DNA from: Citrus sinensis
Lineage: Eukaryota > Streptophyta > Magnoliopsida > Sapindales > Rutaceae
NCBI RefSeq assembly: GCF_022201045.2
Contig: NC_068563.1
Span: 248,001-312,000, forward strand
Length of the DNA stretch: 64,000 nt
Direction: 5' to 3'
This document shows, one piece after another, positions 21,837 to 32,858 of this stretch. A program made the translations under genes and the position numbers. Below the pieces are notes generated by a model. The model ran no database searches and was not told the origin of the DNA. It was given only the letters and a program-made list of their open reading frames with translations. Position 1 is the stretch's first letter, and each line of letters opens with the position of its first letter.

Positions 21837-24800
21837 ATGGAAGCTCGTCGACGTTTCTTTACACTCTCGAGCTTCGATCCTTTGCTTGTCGTCGCTCTCT
21901 CACTGGTACGCCTTGACGTACATTTTCAAACAGTTACTCACACTCTGCTGTTTAATCACATATCAACGATTCGCTGAATCAGCTCTTGTAATCACACCAT
22001 TGGTTTACTTAATTTTTGCTTAATTACTCTTCTAATTTTCCTCTAGTTCAATAATTTTTCACATTCGCAGGTAATTGTTCATATTACAACCGTCAATGCA
22101 GAGGTCCCAGATGTTAGAAGACTGTAAGATCACTCATAAACCATTTTTAATCTGGAATTTAAATTCCGATTTTACCCTTTTGATTGTGATTATTATCCTT
22201 AATGCTTCAAAATTTTGTGTGTTTTTCAGCCAAAGAGAGCTTAAAGCACATCGGCCCTTGTATGATAAGGTTTAACATCTGTCTTATTTGATATGATTGC
22301 TACTATTGTCAAAACCACTTTTCATAGAGCTCTTCCTAGATAAGAAATTACTTGGAAGTGCTTTTCCGAGAGGCATAGTTTGGATTTCCTTGTGGTTTCT
22401 CTTTTATTTCTTTTGCTGAGCATATGATTGAGTTTTACAGCTAATGATTATATTTTAAGTCTCCTTTTTTCTTTTATGGTGAGAAGGGTGATGGTGCTGC
22501 GAGGTTCAACAATGATCCAGACATAAAGGTAGTCAGCGAAATTAGTGTACTTGGTGACTGATGGTTTTTGTCACTTATATTCCTCTGTTTATGTGTAGGA
22601 TATTGACATAATTGCTACGTACAGTGATGTTTCTGGTGCTGTTCGAATTAGTAGAGTGAAAATGAGTCACCTTTCTGCTTCATGGATCTTGGAAAACCCT
22701 GCTGATGGAGATAATGGCTTGCCAAATAGTTCCCAGGTACTTAAAAGTTGATTTTAGCATCAGATTTCTGATCACACAGTTCACTGAAAATTGAAGAACT
22801 TTTGAAGTACTAATTTGAAATAGTCTACGAAATCATGGAAGCCATGGATATATGAGAAATACAATGCCCCCTTCAACCTTGATTTCATTAATATTCTCAA
22901 CTCTGTGGTTGACATGGCCACTTGAGTTATTTTATTATTAGAGAAACAAACATGTAAATTGCTTTATTCTATCCACTTTTAGACACTGGGAGATTCATTT
23001 CAAGCCGGTATGAATTTAGAAGAAAATGTTGAATATCCTATGGGTGATCATCAATCTGAAGAAGTTGGATTTTTCAATCGTCAAAAGCCCCCACTGAGTC
23101 CAGTGAAGCTTAAGCGCCAGGTGAAAAGTCAAATGCATCTACCTGTTTCTATATGCATTATGTGAATTTGATGGATATCTAACATTCCTTGCCCTTCAGA
23201 TGTTGCGGCAGAAAAGGATGGAACTCCGAACAGCAGAGCTTATCCGACAAGATAACGAAAATGACAACATAATGCAAGAAACAGCATTTGAACAGTCAAA
23301 ACGACTTGAACCCAGAGTCACAGGGAAGTATAGCATATGGAGGAGAGATTTCGAAAGTCCAAATACAGACTCTACTTTGAAGCTTATGCGGGACCAGATA
23401 ATTTTGGCCAAAGCATATGCACATGTTGCCAAGTCTAAGAATGAAAGTAGCCTTTATAATTCCCTTATGAAACACTGCAAAGAAAGTCAGCGTGCTATTG
23501 GAGATGCGAATTCTGATGCTGAGCTTCCCTCAAGGTATTGCTACTTTATATCACTGTTTTGTTGTCTCATATTTTGTCTTTCTTGGCTTTAATGCAGCTC
23601 ATTTTTACTGGTTCTAGTGCACTTAATCAAGCACAAGCAATGGGTCATGTTCTTTCTATAGCAAAGGACCAATTATATGATTGCCCTACAGTGCAAAGAA
23701 AATTTCGAGCCATGATTCAGTCAACTGAAGGTACTGTAACTGCACTGAAGAGAAAGAGCTCATTCTTGATTCAGCTAGCTGCAAAAATTGTCCCAAGACC
23801 TTTGCATTGCTTACCATTGCAGCTAGCAGCAGATTATTACCTGCAGGGTCATCACAAAAAGGAGGAGCAGATTAACGAGAAGTTTGAAGATCCATCTCTC
23901 TACCACTATGCCATCTTTTCTGACAATGTACTTGCAACATCTGTGGTTGTTAATTCTACTGTGGCACATGCAAAGGAACCAGAGAAACACGTTTTCCATA
24001 TTGTGACAGATAAATTAAACTTTGTAGCAATGAAGATGTGGTTTCTTGTCAATGCTCCTCCAAAAGCTACAATTCAAATTGAAAACATTGATAGTTTCAA
24101 GTGGTTGAATTCTTCTTACTGTTCTGTTCTTCGTCAACTTGAATCTGCCAGACTTAAAGAGTATTATTTCAAGGCAAACCACCCTTCCTCGCTTTCTGCT
24201 GGGTCTGACAATCTCAAATATAGGAATCCGAAATATTTGTCAATGCTCAATCATCTTAGATTTTACCTTCCTGAAGTTTATCCAAAGCTAGAAAAGATAT
24301 TGTTTTTGGATGATGATATAGTGGTTCAGAAGGATTTGACACCTCTTTGGTCTGTTGATCTGCACGGGATGGTAAACGGTGCTGTGGAGACCTGTAAGGA
24401 GAGCTTCCACAGATTTGACAAGTATCTCAACTTCTCTAATCCGTTAATCTCTGAGAATTTTAGTCCAAATGCTTGTGGTTGGGCATTTGGCATGAATATG
24501 TTTGACTTAAAAGAGTGGAGGAAGCGAAACATCACTGGAATATATCATTATTGGCAAGATGCGGTATAGCTTCTTTATCTCTTTTCTCCTGGAATCCCTT
24601 CCGAGTATGTATTTGTTTCTTGAATGCTGTGTAGTATCCTTTGAATGCTAACGGAAAATTGTTTTGCAGAATGAGGACAGAACCCTTTGGAAACTTGGCA
24701 CGTTGCCACCGGGATTGATCACCTTTTACAATCTCACCTATCCGCTAGACCGGAGCTGGCATGTCCTGGGACTTGGCTACGATCCAGCTCTGAACCTAAC

Positions 24801-24945
24801 TCAGATAGACAATGGGGCTGTCGTCCATTACAATGGAAACAACAAACCATGGTTGGATTTGGCAGTCTCTAAGTACAAGCCTTACTGGTCTAAATATGTA
24901 ATGTATGATAATTACTATCTTAAAAATTGCAACTTTAGGGAATAA
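21837..24945 (+). CDS. GAUT3: Galacturonosyltransferase, GAUT3-like (GT8 family)
   Basis: Nine exons give 678 residues, close to the 680 of Arabidopsis GAUT3: 21837-21905, 22071-22123, 22230-22269, 22487-22528, 22599-22736, 22983-23120, 23200-23534, 23618-24563 and 24670-24945. A basic N-terminus (MEARRRF) and a hydrophobic stretch (about 15-33) suggest a type II Golgi anchor. The stem region contains DIDIIATYSDVSGAVRISR. The GT8 domain has HYAIFSDNVLATSVVVNSTV, HVFHIVTDKLN, the metal-binding LFLDDDIVVQKDL (Asp503-505 approx.), NPLISENFSPNACGWAFGMN, WQDANEDR, LWKLGTLPPGLITFYN and IHYNG-type VVHYNGNNKPW. GAUTs build homogalacturonan from UDP-GalUA in the Golgi. The acceptor of exon 4 is a GAGAAG (NAGNAG) tandem site, so one Lys may be variable. 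Confidence 0.92.
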
Positions 24946-25257
24946 CAATTCTTTCTGTTTACTCTTATCACACACGCAAACACAATATCTCGTCATAGGA
25001 AAAAGGGCAAAAAGATGAAAGTCTCAAGTGTCTTGTAGCACTCATAGAAACTCTTAACGTTTTATTTTGTGAAATTAATATTTCATTCTTTATGTCTCCT
25101 TTAATTAGCATGGCAAATACAAATCTAAATCGTCGGCCTATGTTTGGATTGAGGCATTCTGGAACGGTTATTATTATTATTATTTTTTAAAAAGAAACAA
25201 ACAAAAGAATAAGGTGAAAAAAAAAGGGAAAAGAAAAAAGCGGCCTTGGATATATAA
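24946..25257. other. Short GAUT3-PPR spacer
   Basis: About 310 bp holding the 3' UTR of the GAUT gene and the promoter of the PPR gene. It has an ATT run (about 25169-25186) and a purine-rich stretch, and no other gene. Confidence 0.6.
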
Positions 25258-27522
25258 ATGCAATTTCCCACTTCTGATTCGTTGGCAATGCGGTTCCCGA
25301 CAACCAGTCTCTGGAGCTTAAGGCTACATACTTGGAACTTGAGAGTCAAAGAGTTGTCGAAAAATGGAAAATGGCAAGAACTTTTTTCCCATTACCATGA
25401 AACGAAGAAAGTTGTAGTTGATCTAAATGACCCTTCAGTGTATCCTCTTGTTGTCAAGGCATGTTCAAATCTCTCGTATATCCATGGAAGGTTAGTTCAT
25501 GCATGTTTGGTCAAGCAAGGATATGAATCATTTACTTCAATTGGAAATGCCCTGATGGACTTTTACATGAAATGGAGGTTTCCAGATTCTGCAGTGGCAG
25601 TGTTTGATGATTGCATTTGTAGAGATTCAGTTTCTTGGAATATAATGATACAAGGGCACCTTGATCATGGTACTTTAGGGGAAGGACTTTGGTGGTTTTA
25701 TAAAGCTAGGGTTGCTGGTTTTGAACCCAACAATTCTATTTTAGTGCTTGTCATTCAGGCGTGTCGGTGTCTTGGAGCTTACTATGAAGGATTACAAGTT
25801 CATGGCTATATAATTCGAAGTGGGTTTTGGGCTGTTCATTCAGTTCAAAATTCTGTGCTGAGCATGTATGTGGATGCTGACATGGAATGTGCACGAAAAT
25901 TGTTTGATGAAATGTGTGAAAGAGATGTTATTTCTTGGAGTGTGATGATTGGGGGTTATGTGCAGAGTGAGGAAGCATTTTCTGGCTTGCGGCTGTTTCG
26001 ACAGATGGTTTCCGGTTTCAAGAATGAACCAGATGGACAAAGCTTGGTTAGTGTTCTTAAAGCCTGCACCAATTTAAGGGACTTGACCATGGGAAGAATG
26101 GTCCATGGATTAGTGATTTATAGAGGTTTAGGTTGTGATTTATTTGTCGGGAACTCTTTGATTGATATGTATGCAAAGTGTAAAGATACCGACTCTGCTT
26201 TCAAAGTTTTCAGTGAGATGCCCCAAAAGAACAAGGTCTCGTGGAATTCTGCCTTATCCGGACTGGTTGTGAATGAAAAGTATTCAGAAGCTCTATCACT
26301 GCTTTATTCCATGGGAAAGGGGGTGAACGAGGTAGACGAGATCACTCTTGTAAATATTCTCCAGATATGCAAGTGTTTTGTACACCCAATGGAGTGCAAG
26401 TCAGTGCACTGTGTAATACTCCGGCGGGCATTTGAATCAAATGAATTAGTATTAAATTCTTTAATTGATGGTTATTCAAAGTGCCATCTCGTTGAGCTTG
26501 CTTGGAAACTTTTTAATGACGTAAAAAAACCAGATGTGGTATTATGGAGCACAATGATTGCTGGGTTCACACTTTGTGGTAGGCCTCGTGAAGCAATTGC
26601 TGTTTTCCAAGAGATGAACCAGGCACAGGAGAAGCCCAATGCAATTACCATTATAAATCTACTCGAGGCTTGTTCTGTTGCAACTGAACTGAGCAGCTCA
26701 AAGTGGGCACATGGAATTGCAATTCGCAGAGGCTTGGCAGAAGAAGTAGCTGTTGGAACTGCAGTTGTTGACATGTATGCGAAATGTGGTGCCATAGAAG
26801 CCTCAAGAAAGGCCTTTGATCAAATTTCCAGGAAAAATATTGTGTCATGGAGTGCCATGGTAGCAGCATATGGCATGAACGGTCTTGCACATGAGGCATT
26901 AGCTTTGGTTGCTGAAATGAAACTGGGCGGTCTCCAGCCCAACGCAGTAACAACTCTCTCAGTGTTATCTGCTTGTAGCCATGGTGGATTAGTTGAAGAG
27001 GGACTTTCCTTTTTCAACTCAATGGTTCAAGATCATGGGGTTGAGCCTGCATTGGAACATTACTCATGCATGGTTGACATGTTAGCTCGGGCTGGAGAGC
27101 TTGATATTGCTATAGATTTGATTAACCAAATGCCTGATAATTTGAAGGCAACTGCAAGTGCTTGGGGGGCTCTCTTAAGTGCTTGCAGGAGCTATGGAAA
27201 CACAGAGCTTGGAGCAGGAGCCACGTCTCGTATTCTTGAATTGGAAGCTCAGAACTCAGCTGGCTATTTGCTTGCATCAAGCATGTATGCAGCAGGTGGC
27301 TTGTGGGTTGAATCTTCAGGAACGAGACTGTTAGCCAAGGAAAGAGGGGTGAAGGTTGTTGCTGGTAACAGCCTGGTGCATGTTGATAATAAGGCTTGTA
27401 AATTCATAGCGGGTGAGAAGGCACAGTCCCACCCGCGCGGTAGTGAGGTTAACATTATTGTTAAGCAGATACACAATTGTATGAAATTTGATGAGGGGAA
27501 TGATTTTTTTGGGTATCTTTGA
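25258..27522 (+). CDS. PLS-class pentatricopeptide repeat protein (At2g17210-like)
   Basis: A single intronless frame of 754 codons, normal for plant PPR genes. Repeats follow the PLS pattern, with recurring signatures such as GNALMDFYMKW, VSWNIMIQG, GNSLIDMYAKC, VSWNSALSG, GTAVVDMYAKCG, VSWSAMVAAYGMNG, and the closing LSACSHGGLVEEGLSFFNSM and HYSCMVDMLARAGELDIAIDLI. It ends with an E/E+ type region (SAWGALLSACRSYGN) and has no DYW deaminase. Such proteins bind organellar RNA and usually specify C-to-U editing sites. Two in-frame Met codons (25258 and 25288) are possible starts; the second gives MRFPTTSLWSLRL, a plausible organelle-targeting start. By overall pattern it resembles Arabidopsis At2g17210, the neighbour of PIX13. 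Confidence 0.9.
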   Translation: MQFPTSDSLAMRFPTTSLWSLRLHTWNLRVKELSKNGKWQELFSHYHETKKVVVDLNDPSVYPLVVKACSNLSYIHGRLVHACLVKQGYESFTSIGNALMDFYMKWRFPDSAVAVFDDCICRDSVSWNIMIQGHLDHGTLGEGLWWFYKARVAGFEPNNSILVLVIQACRCLGAYYEGLQVHGYIIRSGFWAVHSVQNSVLSMYVDADMECARKLFDEMCERDVISWSVMIGGYVQSEEAFSGLRLFRQMVSGFKNEPDGQSLVSVLKACTNLRDLTMGRMVHGLVIYRGLGCDLFVGNSLIDMYAKCKDTDSAFKVFSEMPQKNKVSWNSALSGLVVNEKYSEALSLLYSMGKGVNEVDEITLVNILQICKCFVHPMECKSVHCVILRRAFESNELVLNSLIDGYSKCHLVELAWKLFNDVKKPDVVLWSTMIAGFTLCGRPREAIAVFQEMNQAQEKPNAITIINLLEACSVATELSSSKWAHGIAIRRGLAEEVAVGTAVVDMYAKCGAIEASRKAFDQISRKNIVSWSAMVAAYGMNGLAHEALALVAEMKLGGLQPNAVTTLSVLSACSHGGLVEEGLSFFNSMVQDHGVEPALEHYSCMVDMLARAGELDIAIDLINQMPDNLKATASAWGALLSACRSYGNTELGAGATSRILELEAQNSAGYLLASSMYAAGGLWVESSGTRLLAKERGVKVVAGNSLVHVDNKACKFIAGEKAQSHPRGSEVNIIVKQIHNCMKFDEGNDFFGYL

Positions 27523-27724
27523 ATGATTTAGAAATTGTTACATATTGGTAATGCAAATTACAAATTCCGGTAAGTTTAATACATGGCGCACTTCACATTA
27601 TGTACAGCATCATTTAGATATCACATAGTGTCCGGATTTTGTAATGTAAAGATTCTTAATTGGAAAAAAAAAAAAAAAAAACTTCTAAAACGAAACACCA
27701 ATATGAATATGATGATATTGAATA

Positions 27725-28458
27725 TGTTGATGCGAGATTCTGGTTCTCCTCGTTTTACTACCAGACTCTCTACTCGATCAACTTCACCACGACCAGGAGG
27801 TCTCCTCGTAAGGCTTCTTCTCCAGAGGTTCCTGCGCACACAGACAAGTCAGAGTACGCCGGTCGTTTTCCCGGCGCAAACCCTCCGACGCTCAAGTCAG
27901 ATATGAAGGTTCGGGGAACGCTTGCCACAGATCTTATGGTTTTTTCGTAGTTTTCTCTTCTTTAGAATTCTTTAGCTCTCTTCTAATCTCAAAATTGCTA
28001 ACCCTTTTACCTTCGTTGGCTACCTTTTTATAGGCTTCCTCTGAATCCCAGTTTTCCGCAGCCTACGTCCGTTGTCCTCCCACCTCTCGAACGTGGATTC
28101 CCCATTTCCGTAGTCATGGGTGGTTGCGTGACCTTCGTGCCTAGATTCTCGGGCTGGAGAGCATGCCTCGCCAACTGTCGTTGACCGGGTCTCCTCAAAT
28201 CAACCCTTAGCAAGAATACAGCAGGAATGGCTTTATGTTTCTTGCAGGAAATTGGCCTCGCGGATGACGTGCTTCCTGGTGACTTCCTGGTCGAGGTGAC
28301 CAATAACATCCTGGTCGAGGTGATGTGCTGGAGGTCACCACATATTTTTCTAGTCGAGATGATCTGCTCAACCATTTGCTCACTTTTACTTTGAGGAGAG
28401 CACGATAATGTATGAGAAAACACCTTTATCTTGGTCACCCTATTTCATTCCCTAAACA
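27725..28458 (-). repeat. 3' LTR (left copy)
   Basis: 734 bp, read on the minus strand from TGTTTAGGG to CATCAACA. Near-identical to the right LTR, with scattered substitutions and one indel near 27968. Confidence 0.92.
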
Positions 28459-28499
28459 CCAGTCCCCCAGTTTCTAGTGTTGAGAGTGAAACGAATCAA

Positions 28500-30470
28500 G
28501 ACTGGAAACTTTAGTGGTCTGCTCGTCTTCGCTTAGTTGAGCAGATCCTGGTATGCTTGGCTTTCTGTCTCGCCATGAAACAGGCTTTGAGACTTTGGTG
28601 AGCCTTTGCATGCCTTAGGAATTTTTACAACGTTTGGGAGTCTGCTCGCCTTCGCTTGGTCGAGCAGATCCTAGCAAGCTTGGCTTCTGGTCTCGCCATA
28701 AATAGGCTTTGAGACTTGATGAGCCTTTGCATGCCTTAGTAAATTCTTCAATGCTTGGGATTCTGCTCGCCTCCTCGTGGTCGAGCAGATCCTCGCACGC
28801 TTGGATTCTGTCTCGCCATAAACATGCTTTGAGACTTGGTGAGCCTTTGCATGCCTTAGTAAATTCTTCAATGCTTGGGATTCTGCTCGCCTCCTCGTGG
28901 TCGAGCAGATCCTGGCACGCTTGGCTTCTGTCTCGCCATAAAACAGGCTTTGAGACTTGGTGAGCCTTTGCATGCCTTAGTAATTCTTCAATGCTTGGGA
29001 TTCTGCTCGCCTTCTCGTGTTCGAGCAGATCCTGGCACGCTTGGCTTCGGTCTCGCCATAAACAGGCTTTGAGACTTGATGAGCCTTTGCATGCCTTAGT
29101 ATATTCTTCAAGGATTGGGATTCTGCTCGCCTTCTCGTGGTCGAGCAGATCCTGGCACGCTTGGCTTCTGTCTCGCCATAAAACAGGCTTTGAGACTTTG
29201 ATGAGCCTTTGCATGTCTTTGATTCTTCAAGGATTGGGATTCTGCTCGCCTTCTCGTGGTCGAGCAGATCCTGGCACGCTTGGCTTCTGTCTCGCCATAA
29301 ACAGGCTTTGAGACTTTGAGCCTTTGCATGCCTTTGATTCTTCAAGGATTGGGATTCTGCTCGCCTTCTCGTGGTCGAGCAGATCCTGGCACGCTTGGCT
29401 TCTGTCTCGCCATAAGACAGGCTTTGAGACTTTGAGCCTTTGCATGCCTTTGATTCTTCAAGGATTGAGATTCTGCTCGCCTTCTCGTGGTCGAGCAGAT
29501 CCTGGCACGCTTGGCTTCTGTCTCGCCATAAGACAGGCTTTGAGACTTTGAGCCTTTGCATGCCTTTGATTCTTCAAGGATTGGGATTCTGCTCGCCTCC
29601 TCGTGGTCGAGCAGATCCTGGCACGCTTGGCTTCTGTCTCGCCATAAACAGGCTTTGAGACTTGGTGAGCCTTTGCATGCCTTAGTAAATTCTTCAATGC
29701 TTGGGATTCTGCTCGCCTCCTCGTGGTCGAGCAGATCCTGGCACGCTTGGCTTCTGTCTCGCCATAAAACAGGCTTTGAGACTTGGTGAGCCTTTGCATG
29801 CCTTAGTAATTCTTCAATGCTTGGGATTCTGCTCGCCTTCTCGTGTTCGAGCAGATCCTGGCACGCTTGGCTTCGGTCTCGCCATAAACAGGCTTTGAGA
29901 CTTGGTGAGCCTTTGCATGCCTTAGTATATTCTTCAAGGATTGGGATTCTGCTCGCCTTCTCGTGGTCGAGCAGATCCTGGCACGCTTGGCTTCTGTCTC
30001 GCCATAAAACAGGCTTTGAGACTTTGATGAGCCTTTGCATGTCTTTGATTCTTCAAGGATTGGGATTCTGCTCGCCTTCTCGTGGTCGAGCAGATCCTGG
30101 CACGCTTGGCTTCTGTCTCGCCATAAACAGGCTTTGAGACTTTGAGCCTTTGCATGCCTTTGATTCTTCAAGGATTGGGATTCTGCTCGCCTTCTCGTGG
30201 TCGAGCAGATCCTGGCACGCTTGGCTTCTGTCTCGCCATAAAACAGGCTTTGAGACTTTGAGCCTTTGCATGCCTTTGATTCTTCAAGGATTGAGATTCT
30301 GCTCGCCTTCTCGTGGTCGAGCAGATCCTGGCACACTTGGCTTCTGTCTCGCCATAAGACAGGCTTTGAGACTTTGAGCCTTTGCATGCCTTTGATTCTT
30401 CAAGGATTGGGATTCTGCTCGCCTTCTCGTGGTCGAGCAGATCCTGGCACATCTGCTCGAAGGTTTTAAT
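28500..30470 (-). repeat. Tandem array of ~118-bp monomers, with a 7-mer higher-order repeat
   Basis: Seventeen monomers of about 116-122 bp can be counted by the recurring TCTGCTCG ... CGAGCAGATCCTGGC core followed by CTTGGCTTCTGTCTCGCCAT and AGGCTTTGAGACTT. Each core can fold as an 8-bp stem (TCTGCTCG/CGAGCAGA). A block of seven monomers recurs at a spacing of 826 bp (about 28735-29560 and 29561-30386), with the same monomer variants in the same order. On the minus strand the array stays largely open and reads as repeats around CQDLLDHEKASRIPILEE. It begins exactly where the gag domain breaks off (FEQM-CQDLL), so it probably grew from gag-adjacent sequence. Confidence 0.9.
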
Positions 30471-31235
30471 GCTCCCCCGAGGAAGTTTCCTGTACCACTC
30501 TCGTGCACGTCCCTCAAGGGATAGTGGGAACACCCTGCACCTTTGGGATTGAGATAATCCTTATACTCCAGTTATGTCGTTGAAACGCTCTATGTGCACC
30601 AGCGGATCCGTTCGTCCCGAATACCTAAGGTCTGGGAGGCGGAAATCTCTCGGAATAACTGCCCTCATGATCTCTGCTGCGAGCGGTGATTCTCCGTCCA
30701 GCATTATCCTTCAACCAGGAGCTCTGCTCCTTCCTTGCATGTCGTCAATTATCTGCGCTAGTCTGCGCACTTCCTCCTCCAGCTGCACTGCGCGACCAGG
30801 GTCACGTGCTGCAGCTTGATCCCGCTCTTGCTCTACATCAAGCAAGTGTTGCCTCAACTCCGTTTCCTTTGCATTTGCCACCCCGTCGTCCTCGTCAAAA
30901 ATCTGTCTTGCCGGGGATTGCTCTTCCTCTCTACGGAATTCTCCCTGCAGAGGTATGTTACCTCTCTCACCACCAAATCTCCCGGTGGTTTGACTTCTCC
31001 TCGTACTATCGGGACCTGGAGCCACTCCCCCAACTCTCATCCTTTCCTTCTGGGTTACCCTTCGTTCACTCCGCAACTCATGCAGGATGGTTGTCAGGGT
31101 CTCCATCTGCTTTTCCATCCGTTCCATCCGGTCGAACATGGCTTTTTCCCGTGCTTCACTGGCTATCTCCCTCAGAGTCACGGAATCGTTAAGCCTCATA
31201 TCACTCCCTTGTGCACTACTTCCTCCTGTCTCCAT
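30440..31235 (-). pseudogene. Decayed retrotransposon gag
   Basis: An initial frame on the minus strand (31235 to 30711, 174 codons) is charged and coiled-coil-like, with MFDRMERMEKQMETL. It ends in a stop. After it, in an interrupted frame, comes a recognisable retrotransposon gag core (FPLSLEGRAREWYRKLP, about 30530-30480) that runs straight into the tandem array. At least two in-frame stops interrupt the gag. No nucleocapsid zinc knuckle is seen. Confidence 0.85.
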
Positions 31236-31312
31236 TGCTTTTCACTTGCTTCACTCCTCTTCTTGCTATCAACAGAAGCTTTTTGCTCAGCTCCCCACAG
31301 ACGGCGCCAAAA

Positions 31313-32047
31313 TGTTGATGCGAGATTCTGGTTCTCCTCGTTCTACTACCAGGCTCTCTGCTCGATCAACTTCACCACGACCAGGAGGTCTCCTCGTAAG
31401 GCTTCTTCTCCAGAGGTTCCTGCGCACACAGACAAGTCAGAGTACGCCGGTTGTTTTCCCGGCGCAAACCCTCCGACGCTCAAGTCAGATATGAAGGTTC
31501 GGGGAACGCTTGCCACAGATCTTATGGCTTTTTCGTAGTTTTCTCTTCTTTAGAATTTCTTTAGCTCTCTTCTAATCTCAAAATTGCTAACCCTTTTACC
31601 TTCGTTGGCTACCTTTTTATAGGCTTCCTCTGAATCCCAGTTTTCCGCAGCCTACGTCCGTTGTCCTCCCACCTCTCGAACGTGGATTCCCCATTTCCGT
31701 AGTCATGGGTGGTTGCGTGGCCTTCGTGCCTAGATTCTCGGGCTAGAGAGCATGCCTTGCCAACTGTCGTTGACCGGGTCTCCTCGAATCAACCCTTAGC
31801 AAGAATACAGCAGGAATGGCTTTATGTTTATTGCAGGAAATTGGCCTCGCGGATGACGTGTTTCCTGGTGACTTCCTGGTCGAGGTGACCAATAACATCC
31901 TGGTTGAGGTGATGTGCTGGAGGTCACCACATATTTTTCTGATCGAGATGATCTGCTCAACCATTTGCTCACTTTTACTTTGAGGAGAGCACGATAATGT
32001 ATGAGAAAACACCTTTATCTTGGCCACCCTATTTCATTCCCTAAACA
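31313..32047 (-). repeat. 5' LTR (right copy)
   Basis: 735 bp, the promoter-bearing LTR in element orientation. It is directly preceded on the + strand by the complement of the primer-binding site, and followed by the GAATA target duplication. Confidence 0.92.
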
Positions 32048-32052
32048 GAATA

Positions 32053-32858
32053 TTCATAATACATATGAATTTATATGAATTTTATGGTAGGCTAGTAACA
32101 AATAACTTATTTTGAAAAATAAATATATGGATTCTTAAATGAAATTCACTAATAAAAGAGGCCGAATGTTTGAATATCTATTTTTATATCTTGCAGATTC
32201 AATTGTCATTTCTTAAAAAATGAGAGATTATCTATTAACAGTGATGATAAATATTTCAAATATTTCGTTCTAAATTCATTCTAAATGATGGGGTATTTAT
32301 TAAGTGGACGATAATTTTTTATAAGATTTAAGTAAATTAATTATATCATCTCACCAATTAATCTAAAAATACTACTACATTATCTGAGATAATTTTTAAA
32401 ATAAAAATTTAAGATACGTAGCATTAATTTGCGTATCAATTCGGTATATCTTAGGATGTCATTGGGTTTTATGGGCAATCCGGTGATACCGAAGGACTGT
32501 TTACATGACTGAAACGGCATTGCAAATTACGTTTTGGTGAAATACACAGAAACGAAGCGTTTAGTAACTTTATTTCTTCACTTTCAGGTAATTGACGAAA
32601 AGTTAGATTAAGCCAATGACAGAATGACTTATCATCATTCTTTACGTTGCGTGTCGTTTCCTTATAACTCGTAATTCATTAACCGCTCTGCTCGACGGAA
32701 AGTCAAAAAGAAGCGAAAAACAGTGACTCACTGAGTTGACTCGTGTAGAGTCACTTACCCACTAAGCTTCATTTTTTTCAATTTCTCTGCAACTAAGCAG
32801 ACCCACCAACAAGACTAAAAAAACTAAACTTTGTTTCTCTAATCAGAAAAAAAAAAAA
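32053..32858 (+). promoter_or_regulatory. Promoter region of the NPC1 gene
   Basis: About 800 bp of AT-rich DNA between the retrotransposon and the NPC1 start codon. No other gene is seen. The retrotransposon therefore ends about 0.8 kb upstream of the NPC1 coding start, with its 5' LTR nearest the gene but firing away from it. Confidence 0.5.

Larger units (their letters stand above)
27725..32047 (-). mobile_element. Non-autonomous Ty3/gypsy-type LTR retrotransposon (TR-GAG-like)
   Basis: The element has LTRs 27725-28458 and 31313-32047, TG...CA ends and a perfect 5-bp target duplication GAATA (27720-27724 and 32048-32052). It lies on the minus strand: a primer-binding-like site TTTTGGCGCCGTCTGTGGGG abuts the inner side of the right LTR, and a purine-rich AACTGGGGGACTGG abuts the left LTR. 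The interior holds only a decayed gag and a 17-copy tandem array. No protease, RT, RNase H or integrase is seen, so it depends on a partner. The LTRs differ by roughly 16 substitutions by eye (about 2%), so the insertion is fairly young. Confidence 0.93.

Noticed and set aside
28615-30387. Many overlapping open frames of 60-230 codons on both strands in the tandem array
   Set aside because: They are products of repeating the same monomer; both strands stay open because the unit lacks stops. No start context, domain or conservation supports a gene beyond the gag remnant.
28500-30470. Regular repeats resembling a CRISPR array
   Set aside because: The units are ~118 bp with no unique spacers, lie inside a plant LTR retrotransposon, and no cas genes are present.
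30574-31538. Plus-strand frames of 81-240 codons across the gag and LTR region
   Set aside because: They are antisense to the gag frame and LTR; the minus strand carries the family signature.
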